In this document: in pieces, positions 56,001-64,000 of the stretch
Layout: every line of letters begins with the position of its first letter
How positions within the stretch are numbered: position 1 is the first letter of the stretch
Origin: Darksidea phi
Lineage: Eukaryota > Ascomycota > Dothideomycetes > Pleosporales > Lentitheciaceae
NCBI GenBank assembly: GCA_030770425.1
Contig: JASJFT010000020.1
Location: 248,001 to 312,000, forward strand
Length of the DNA stretch: 64,000 nt
Direction: 5' to 3'
The notes under the pieces: generated by a model
Databases searched by the model: none
Seen by the model: the letters and a program-made list of their open reading frames with translations, nothing else
Told to the model about the DNA's origin: nothing
Made by a program: the position numbers and the translations under genes

Positions 56001-59000
56001 ACGTCATTGTCATCGCAATCCGCCATCCAAGCCATCTTTGCAGGCTTGTCTTTGAATACGATTTGTTCCATAAGGCCAGTCTTGGAGAGGCTCTCGATAA
56101 ATACGGTTCGCAATGCTGGATGGCGATGAACCACGATCTGCCATGCCTCGGCGAGTTTTCGTGGGTTCACAGGTCGGCCTGTGTCCGTTGAGCGGACCTC
56201 GAAGATGCAGTGGTATGCGTAGTACTCAGGGTGCTTCAGCTGGGCGAGCAAGATCCCTGATTGAAGTGGCGATGTCGGATATATGTCCTCGATGTCTGCA
56301 ATCGTAGTGCCGGATGGAAGCACTGCGTTCAATCTGGATAAGCCATTGTAAGACAATGGCAAGAGCTTGAAGTCACTGAGACTAGGCTCGGGTCGCAGTT
56401 GTAGCAATTGGTCTACGGCGTTCACAAGCGTCTGTTGGGTTTCTGAGATCCATTGCTTAATTTCGGCCTGACGCTTCATGTGTCGATTATATCCGAACGA
56501 GAGTTTGATGGTGCCTTGTGCGACGAGAGCAGTGACCTCGAACAGCGAGAGGCGGGGGACATCATCTCCAACGTCCATACTCGAGACTCCGTCTAGCCTC
56601 TGAAGCAAAGCATCTTTGCGCTCAAGGTTTTGCATTCGGCCAAGGTAATTAAAGGTCACTTCAGCAGGCCAATGCCCGGAGAAACGTTCCTGACCCTCTT
56701 CAGTGAGAAGGCGATACGCAAAATAAGGTCGACCTTTGCCCGGAATTCTTTCTCGGACGTCTTTGACCCATCGAATCGTGCTAACGATGTCGGTAGGTTC
56801 CTCAGCAGGCACAGGAAGATGGATAGGCGTTAACGTGGTGAACCAACCGACTGTGCGAGAGAGATCCTGTTTGGCGTCAAAGGGTTCTCGGCCGTGGCCT
56901 TCGTTGTGAATTGTGACTGTGGGCCTGTCCGGAAACACTTTGCGGAAGGCCTGAAGGAGTGCTGCGATGAAGACGTCTAATGGCTCAGTAGCAAGCGCAT
57001 CGTGAGCACCAAGCAGCAACATGGAGTCTTTAGGGCTCAACTCGATGTCTTCGGTGATGACATCGGCGTTGATATTGCGGTGGGTGTTCATGCCCCAGTA
57101 GTCCAGATCGGCAGGTGGAATTCCAACGACCGGAAGAACCTTCCTCGCAGTGTCTTGCTTGGCTTGCGCGACTTGTTGTGCTGACCAGGAATGGAACGGA
57201 AGACTTTGAGGCGGAGGGTGCACGCCGACAAGTAAGCTCTGCAAGTCTTCAAGCACAACGCCCCACGAGACCACATCAATCACAAGGTGGTGCGCGACGA
57301 GAGAAATGGCTTGCGAGAAGGTATCATCAATGTCGAAGAGATCAATTGCAAACGTGGGGCCTCGTGCGATATTGAGCGTCGCCTGACTTTCATCGATAAT
57401 CGGTCGCATAGTTGCATCTTTTGCTGTAACAACTTGATGTTGTCGCAGTCTGAATGAGTTCTTCGTATCTTTCTCTACGCGCTGGCGCCAGATCTTCGAC
57501 TCGTCCTTGGCATAGCGTCCGCGCAGCATGGGATGAATAGTAACAAGCGATGTGAGCGCAGCCCTAACTTCATCGAGCTCGAAAGACCGCGCGAGACGGA
57601 GGACGACACTTTGGTTGAAATGATTGTACGTGTCCCCTGCCGTGTCAAAGAAGACTTTCTGAATGGGCGTGAGATCGAATGGTAAGTCGTACTCTTGAGC
57701 ATCGGTTGCGGTTGCTTGGTCATCCTTAGCGATGGAGACTGTCGAAGCAAGCGCAGCGATGGACTTGGACCGGATGATGTCTTGAACAGTGATAGCAAGA
57801 CCCTGCGCACGGCACTGCGAAGAGACTTGCATAGCAGCGATAGAATCTCCGCCCAGGTGCAAGAACGATTGGTTAATGCGAATGTCTTGCAGTGGCAGAT
57901 TAAGCACCTTGGCGAAGATCGCCTGTAGCGTACTCTCAATAGTATCAGAATCACCAACTTTTTCAGTTGGAACCTCCAACGCCAAGGTCGAGACTACGCG
58001 GTAGGTCTCGTTATCCATGCGCTCGAGCCATTGCACAACGCGTCGTCGATCCATTTTCCCTGATTGCATCAACGGAAATCTGCTGACGGCTATCCAGAGC
58101 GATGGCACCATGTAGGAAGGCAGCCGCTCGCAGATGCGATCGCGAATAGTGCCAATGTTGAGGGAGGCGGTATCCTTCGGTAGGAGCTGTAGCTCTTCGT
58201 GAGGCACACCCGGCAGGGTGACGTTTTGGAGGGAAATAACTCCAACCAAGCGCTTCGCACATGGTCCGGAGGACGGAACAGATGCAAGCGCATTCTGGAC
58301 TAGAGGATCGTCGATAAGATGGTGTTCGACTTCTGACAATTCGAGCCGTTGTCCTCGAACCTTGGTCTGGGAGTCCTTGCGGCCAAGGTACATCATGGTG
58401 CCGTCCTCATTGTATTTGACCAGGTCTCCAGTCTTGTAGAAGCGTCTGGTCTTGGTCTGGTCCTCAGTATCAGCTCCCAACGTCCACTTAACTCCCTCAA
58501 TGAATGCTTGTGCCGTCTTCTCCGGGTTGTTTAGATAGCCTGCACCGACGCCACCGCCCTCGAGGAGAAGCTCTCCAACAGCTCCTAACGGTGCGAGTGT
58601 ATCGTGATTGTCTCTGGAAACAATCCAACCGCGAGCCGTGACGGCTTTGCCTAAGTTGTTTGGCTTTGTAGTCGATGTCATGATGTTGACTGTAGCAATG
58701 GCACTGCACTCCGTGGGCCCGTAGCCGTTGCCGAGTTGCACACGGTCCGCCCAGGTGAGCAGGTCTTGCTGAGACATGGCTTCCCCAACTAGGATGAGAG
58801 TCTTTAACTGCGGTACTTGGGATGGCTGCATTGTGCGAACCACAGATGGCGTGAGTGTTGCCCAGTTGATATTGAAATTGTTGATGACTCCTGCGAGATC
58901 ATTCGTCCGTGAAGCTTGATCAGGAACACAGATGGTACCACCAAGCATTAGCGTGCTTAGTATCTCGATCAAACAGGCATCAAAGGTGTATGAAGCAAAT

Positions 59001-62000
59001 TGGAGAACCCGCGAGGTCTCTGAGATTCCAAACTGTGGAGCGAATGCGGTAGAACTTGATACCCACGAGCAGTGGTTGATGACAGCTCCTTTCGGCTTTC
59101 CAGTCGAGCCAGAAGTGAAGATGACATAAGCCGGTGTATCGCTCTGGACATATGGCAGGGTGTAGAGGCGTCCGGGCTGACGTTCGGTCGCGTCTCGGTC
59201 GATGGCCAAAGTTTTGCAAGGGATCGACTGACACAGCTGCTCGTACCGCGGAGAGCAGAGTATCAACTCGGCCTTGACATCGGCAACTATCTCACGCAAC
59301 CGAATTATAGGTGCCTCGAAGTCTAATGGAACGAAAGCTGCTCCTGCCTTCATGATGGCCAACATAGAGACGATAGTCCAACCCGACTTGTCAAAACAAA
59401 GCGGGACATAGGACTGTGGCTTCACGCCCAGCGACAAGAGTCTAGATGCGAGTCGCGTAGCGCGCTCATCCAATTCGCGGTAAGACAAAGCACCGGTGTC
59501 CCAGGCGTCGACGGCGACGGCTGATGGGCGGAGGATGACCTGGTCTTGGAAGATCGTGTTGTGGATGCACTTATTGATGATGTTGACCGGGCGGGTGTTC
59601 CAGCCAGCGATGACGTCTTGGTCTGCAGCGTTGAGTAGCTCAATGTTGGCCAGAGTCCGGTCTGCCAACTCGATGGCGTTGAACCGGTGGAGGATGAAGT
59701 CGAACTGCTGTACAAGGCGCTGGACGAGCCATGGCTGAATGACTTGGCCATCGTAATGGGCCTCGATGTGGACACCATCCTTCTCAACCGTGCAGTTGAA
59801 GATGAGTGCATAGTTGAAGAAGTTGGTTCCGATGGTTCCAGTGCTCTGAAGATCCCACAGCCCACCCTCGGGGTCTTTCATACTGTCGCCAGCCACAATA
59901 ACGAGCAAGCTCTGGAAGTCGCAAGCCACTGCTGTGTCAGAGCTAAGTTTGCGAATGTGTTGCAAACCAGCAAACTGATAGGGCAGCGCAGCGGAAGCCT
60001 GCCGTTGAACTTCCTGCAGAAAATCAGCAATTGAGAGCTGGCGATTCAGCTTCAGTCGCAATGGAGACGTTGCAATCGTTGCGCCAATGATATCTTCGAT
60101 ATCCAAGACCGGAACTTCTCGGCCGCTGTTGGTCTCGCCCCAAAGAACATCATCAGATCCAGAGTAGGTAGCAAGCAACAAGCCCCAAGCAGCCCGAATC
60201 ATCGACGGCATTGTGATGTCCATACCGGACCTGCGGCTGATGCTCACTTGGTGCAGGAGCTGGCTTGACGCTTGTACTTTGTGATCTGGGCTCGGCAGTT
60301 GAGGGAACTGAGGAGCTGTGATATCTTCCAAAGTAGCCAGCCAGAAATCATCGGACTTCTTCTCGTCGACAGTCATCAGGTACTTGATGAACCGGGAGTA
60401 TGGTACGGAATCGAGCGGGTCTTGGCTGGGCTGCTGGTAGCAGGACTCAACTTTACTGAGCAAGTTTGGCAAGCTCCAGCCATCATAGACGGCGTGATGC
60501 GCAGTCCAGACGAAAAGGGGTGATGGAGATCCTTCTCCAATAATGGCGTAAGTAGTTAAAACCCCACCATTCCTTGCTGGAAGATGGCGGTGCGTCTCGT
60601 TTATGTCGCGTACATCGGCTAAATGATGCCATTCGACCTCGTCTCGTACCACGACCTGCAAGAAGCCGCAGTCTTCTGTGTAGATGATGCGAGTGCGAAG
60701 AATAGCTTCCACAGCGATGACTCGGTTCCATGCCTGCTTGAAACGTGCAAGGTCAGTGTTGGGCGGTAGACGGTAAATAGTTTCCGCCACATACGCGCCT
60801 GGCTCCTTTGTCGACAGCGCAATGAGACCTTCTTGGAGCCGACTACAGGGATAAATCTAAGGTTGGGGGGCGAAGTCAGCAAAGTTCATCCGGAGGTGTG
60901 TCAGTGCCTATAGTTGGAGACTAAAGGCTGTTACGTACATCTTCGATAGAGTCAGGAAATACACCACACTCAGACGCAGCAAAGTTGATAAGGCGGCGTC
61001 GGGCATCCTCGGGAACGAGCTCGAATGGAGTCGTATCTGGCTCGGGTCCAGCTGTCAGTTCTTCCGAGGAGAGCATGACGGCCGTGGCTGCCATGTCCGT
61101 GAGCTTGGGTTGGGCGAAGATGTTCGCCACATTTAGAGCAATGCCCTCCTTTCGGCTTGCGGTGACGAGCCGCATAGCGCCAATCGAGTCGCCGCCGAGA
61201 CGGAAAAAGGAGTCGTCTGCGCCAACTGCATCGGCGGCAAGGTTCAAGACAGAAGACCACAAGCGAGCTAGCGTAGTCTCGACGCGTCCAGAAGGCGCGC
61301 GCCCACTCTTACCTGCAAGTCGGTAGACATGTAGTTGCTCGTCTGATACAGATTGGGCAAGTTGGCGCAGCACCTTGCGATCAAGTTTGCCCGATGTCGT
61401 CACGGGCATGCTTGTCACGGGCATGAACAGCGATGGGACGTAGTAAGCCGGGAGGGCGTTGCCGAGCGCAATCTCCATTTCCTTCGCGACAGCCCGCACG
61501 GAATCAGACATCTGCCCGATAGCAGGTGGGATGTCGTTAACTGGGCCCGCACGCTCATCAGACAAGCAAAGGAAGCCGACAAGCGCCTTGGTGCCTTTGC
61601 TGTCTGTGAACTTGACCAGCTCGACTGCTGACTGCGCATCAGCCGGGAGGTTGAGCTTCAAATGGTGCTCGATTTCGCCGAGCTCGATTCGTTGGCCGTT
61701 CAGCTAAGGAGTGTTAGCATGCACTTTCCGAAAGATCTACATTGGGCTTACCTTGACTTGGCTGTCCTTTCTGCCAAGATACATCATCTCTCCATCTGAA
61801 TTATAGTGCACCAAATCGCCAGTGCAGTAGAATCGACGGCGGTTGATCCCGTCGCCGGTGCGAGCCCATTCAGGAGCATCGATAAAGGCCAGTTTTGTCT
61901 TCTCAGGGTCGTTGAGGTATCCACGGCTCAAAATCGGCCCTTCGATAAGCAATTCACCTTTGCAGCCGATGGGCACAAGACGGTTTCGATTGTCAGCATC

Positions 62001-64000
62001 GACAATCCAGGAGACACTGCCGATGGCACGTCCAATGTTGGTAGGTTCGCCTCCATGTTTGAAGTCTTTCCACGCCGAGTTGATGGAAGCTTCACTAGGT
62101 CCGTATTGTCCATGAAGATGGACGTGCTTGCTCCACTGCTCGACCACGGCCTTGGTAAGCGCCTCACCACCTAACGCTAAGCCCTTGATGGTAGGCACAT
62201 CGGAAGGATTGAGCAGAGCAGCGACTGTGGGTGTCAAGTCCATGAAGTTGGCATTGAGCTCAGCGATAGCACCTGCAAGGTCGTTCATGCGCTGGTCTTC
62301 AGATGGAACACACACGCAGCCTCCTCGCTGGAGCGTAGTGAACATCTCCTCCAAGGAATTGTCGAAAGTGTAGCTCGCGAACTGCAAAAATCGCGAGCCA
62401 GGACCTAATAGCGGAGATACAGAGTTAGTAAATCTCCAGAGCGATATAAATATCTGATGTCATGCGAAGAATCGGCATGATTGTATAGTATACAACGCAA
62501 CTTGGGACACTGAAATCGTAAGAGGGGTTACGTACCGATACCAAGATTAGTGCCGTGAGCATATGCGCTTGTGACCATAGCCGAATGCTCGAGTACCACG
62601 CCCTTCGGCCGCCCCGTGCTTCCACTCGTGAAGATCACGAATGATGGATTGTGTGGTTCAACTGTAGTGCAAACCGGGCCGTCGACATTTTCTAAGTCGT
62701 CGAGGAGGACCGAATCGACGATGACCACGTCCGGCACGACATCCTCAAACATCTCGGAGCGTGCAAGCGTTGTTAGCACTACTTGAGCCTGCGTATCCTC
62801 AATGCGCGACTCAAGAGCCAACTTAGGGTGATTCGCATCCAAAGGAACGGCCGCGCCGCCTGCTTTGAGCACAGCCAACATCGCGATAACCGCAAAAGAG
62901 CTCTTGTCGAAACATGTGGGTACGAACACTTCAGGCCCGATGCCGAGGTCAACGAGGTGATGAGCTAAGCGATCCGTAACAGAATCAAGCTCGGCGTAGG
63001 TGTAGTCGCCATCGAATCCGCGTATCGCAGGCGCATCAGGTTGTGATTTAACCCATGATGCAAACCTGTGGTGAACGCATTCATTCAGGGTTTCAGGCAT
63101 GACGTTCCAGTCCTGGATCTGTTGCCAGTGCTTTCCACTGAGATGATCGAGCGCCGAGATGCTAAGGTCAGAGTTATGGATAATGTTCTCCAGAGCTCGG
63201 ACGAAGACGCTGGCCACATTGGTCGCCTGCCCGGTGGAGAGATGATCTGTCCAATAATCAAGATCAACCATTGCGGCATCGTCAGACACCTCAATGTTGA
63301 TCGAGACTGGATACTCGGTAGGGTCATAGATCGGCGCGATTTCTACAAACTTCAGGCCTGCATCGTCGCTCGGAGCCTCTGAGGGTAATCTCCGGTATGA
63401 AAGAGCAGTGTTGAAAAGATTTGTGCCCGACAGATCCAGAACGTGCTGGACTTCCGCCAATGCGATGTGACGATGGGGAATCGCGTCCATGTAGTCCTTC
63501 TGCACGTCTCGCAGAACGTCCAATAGACATCGTGTGCCATCAGAGAGGCTAACGCGGCAGACCAGTGTGTTGATGATGGGGCCTACCATTTCCTGGACGC
63601 GAGGGATATCTTGCGAGTCTCGTGCCGATGTCAAATAGCCGAACGTAACGTCATTGCTCCCTACGTAGCAGCTCAGAGTGAAGGCCCAGGCAGTGTGAAA
63701 GATGTTCGATAATGTGGCGCCATGCGAACTGCAGAAGTTCTGAAGATCCAGTATACTGAGGCTACCGAAGTCCACGCGGATGGTGTTAAGTTGCTTCCCC
63801 ACGATCTTTCCATCGTTGAGAATAGGGAAGGAGCACACCTCGCTTCCACTGAGATAAGACTTCCAGAATTCGAGGCTAGAACCTTGGGGTTGGTCCATCA
63901 GGTACGATATGTAATCGCTATATGCGGGGCCATCTTCGCGAAGGCAGCCTTCATATGCCTGTTGGAGGTCGCTGAAGAGAACACTCATTGAGTGGCCGTC
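44031..64000 (-). CDS. Giant non-ribosomal peptide synthetase, 3' part (6,503 aa visible)
   Basis: Eight exons in the window: 64000-62536, 62404-61752, 61703-60939, 60856-53192, 53141-49910, 49856-46426, 46376-46260 and 46214-44031. Introns are 45-131 bp and every phase closes. Visible order is (C)-A-T-C-A-T-E-C-A-T-C-A-T-E-C-T-C-T*, so four adenylation domains and two epimerases. The first visible residues are the D-G-H-S of a condensation active-site motif; the rest of the gene is to the right. The protein activates amino acids as adenylates, holds them on phosphopantetheine arms and condenses them. Ending in C-T rather than a thioesterase suggests release by the terminal condensation-like domain, as in fungal cyclising enzymes. 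Product unknown. E domains argue against a siderophore synthetase. A link to the NPS4/AbNPS2 group is possible but untested. Confidence 0.95.
44170..48280 (-). other. NRPS tail: C5 - linker - T5 - linker - C6 - degenerate T6
   Basis: C5 (about 48280-46990) has NHAVIDG and follows E2. A linker of about 150 residues (46980-46490) is Pro/Ser-rich, then helical and Arg/Ser-rich. T5 is complete (DDSFFQLGGDSIIAM, serine 46359-46361), with a 49-bp intron at 46377-46425. A second linker of about 140 residues (to about 45780) leads to C6, whose active site reads SHAQYDG, the form seen in fungal terminal condensation domains. T6 (about 44430-44170) keeps FFQLGG but reads GGDIMG; the serine is isoleucine (codon 44307-44309), so it cannot be phosphopantetheinylated. 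There is no A domain in this tail. Confidence 0.88.
48400..49700 (-). other. NRPS: epimerase domain E2
   Basis: ELSPIQQFYFK, AHHLVIDVVSW, ETHGREPW, DLSRTVGWFTTM and ILFNYIGKM match E1 point for point, indicating duplication. It predicts a second D-residue, from module 4. Confidence 0.9.
49750..52900 (-). other. NRPS: C4-A4-T4
   Basis: C4 (about 52900-51690) has HHALYDG and should be LCL type. A4 (about 51650-50070) has YTSGSTGVPKG, NAYGPTEGS and YRTGDLVQY. Its last core motif reads SLKLDRK, with Leu replacing the usual Gly but the catalytic Lys kept. Hand-read code: D-A-M-C-A-G-A-V-V. T4 is SHGGDSITAM with serine at 49840-49842, split by a 53-bp intron (49857-49909). Confidence 0.85.
53040..56330 (-). 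other. NRPS: C3-A3-T3
   Basis: C3 (about 56330-55000) follows an epimerase, so a DCL type is expected. Its active site reads SHAICDG: the catalytic His and Asp are kept but the first His is Ser. A3 (about 54990-53360) has FTSGTTGTPKG, NGYGPTETT and TAGKLDRN. Hand-read code: D-A-A-F-V-G-G-V-F. T3 has serine at 53124-53126, and a 50-bp intron (53142-53191) splits it just before LGGDS. Confidence 0.85.
56400..57700 (-). other. NRPS: epimerase domain E1
   Basis: This condensation-like domain carries the epimerase signatures: DLTPIQKVFFD at the start, AHHLVIDVVSW (catalytic His pair), EGHGREPF, DLSRTVGWFTTL and VTFNYLGRM. It should invert the residue loaded by module 2, giving a D-residue at that position. 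Confidence 0.9.
57730..60950 (-). other. NRPS: C2-A2-T2
   Basis: C2 (about 60950-59660) has the active site HHAVYDG (WTAHHAVYDGWSL) and follows a T without epimerase, so an LCL type is expected. A2 (about 59600-58040) has FTSGSTGKPKG, NGYGPTECS and QSGKMDRR. Hand-read code: D-A-I-T-I-V-G-A-I, a hydrophobic-looking pocket. T2 is SFLHLGGDSIAAM with serine at 57842-57844 and no intron at this T domain. The 82-bp intron at 60857-60938 sits just before C2. Confidence 0.85.
61110..64000 (-). other. NRPS: partial C1, then A1 and T1
   Basis: C1 (64000 to about 63130) starts inside HHxxxDG, whose histidines lie off-window. A1 (about 63105-61375) has FTSGSTGRPKG, a YGPSEAS variant of YGPTE, YCTGDLVHY and the catalytic lysine in TSGKLDRK. 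Two introns split it, at 62405-62535 and 61704-61751. T1 has DDSFFRLGGDSIGAM with the phosphopantetheine serine codon at 61185-61187. My hand-read of specificity positions 235-331 is D-N-E-D-A-G-Q-I-N, which I cannot assign to an amino acid. Confidence 0.85.

Noticed and set aside
44031..64000. NRPS as a hydroxamate siderophore synthetase because of its T-C-T tail
   Set aside because: Two epimerase domains and four distinct A domains do not fit that family, and no ornithine hydroxylase or acyltransferase gene is nearby.
1..64000. CRISPR arrays, bacterial operons or insertion sequences
   Set aside because: No regularly spaced repeats, no transposase frames and clear spliceosomal introns throughout; this is fungal nuclear DNA.

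Overview
The window is a piece of a filamentous ascomycete nuclear genome, most likely a Dothideomycete. Genes lie on both strands. Most are interrupted by short introns of about 42-131 bp with GT...AG ends. The families are fungal: a GT69 CAP59-like mannosyltransferase, an OTT_1508-like deaminase, the fungal GT2 enzyme, the MHR transcription-factor domain and a giant NRPS. There are no operons or Shine-Dalgarno signals. The class assignment is inference; 'fungus' is secure.

Layout. (1) 1-2443 is a decayed edge: a membrane-protein gene with two single-base frameshifts, and a GT69 gene with a TGG-to-TAG stop and a lost splice acceptor. (2) 3965-7750 holds an OTT_1508-like deaminase gene, one copy of a dispersed repeat and a lineage-specific unknown. 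(3) 8128-23949 is a conserved core: a membrane GT2 glycosyltransferase, MAD2 (rebuilt from seven exons), GUF1 (mitochondrial EF4/LepA), RPC1 (largest subunit of RNA polymerase III) and a tail-anchored FHA-domain protein. (4) 23950-32272 is gene-poor, with a small CxxC protein, a second repeat copy and an MFS transporter. (5) 32273-38839 holds a large N-glycosylation-site-rich membrane protein, two unknowns and a third repeat copy. (6) 40088-64000 is a secondary-metabolism segment: a regulator with SAM, HMG-box and MHR domains, followed by the last 6,503 residues of a giant NRPS whose 5' end lies beyond the right edge.

The visible NRPS order is (C)-A-T-C-A-T-E-C-A-T-C-A-T-E-C-T-C-T*. Two epimerase domains predict D-residues at the second and fourth visible positions. 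The last carrier-like domain lacks its phosphopantetheine serine (GGDI instead of GGDS). Three introns sit at the same place, just before the LGGDS motif of three different T domains, which records module duplication. The adjacent SAM/HMG/MHR protein is the best candidate pathway regulator, and the MFS protein at 29-31 kb a possible but distant exporter; neither link can be proved from sequence. The most unusual items are the NRPS tail and the HMG-MHR fusion.

All exon models were built by hand and checked for reading phase and family alignment from memory. No database search was possible.
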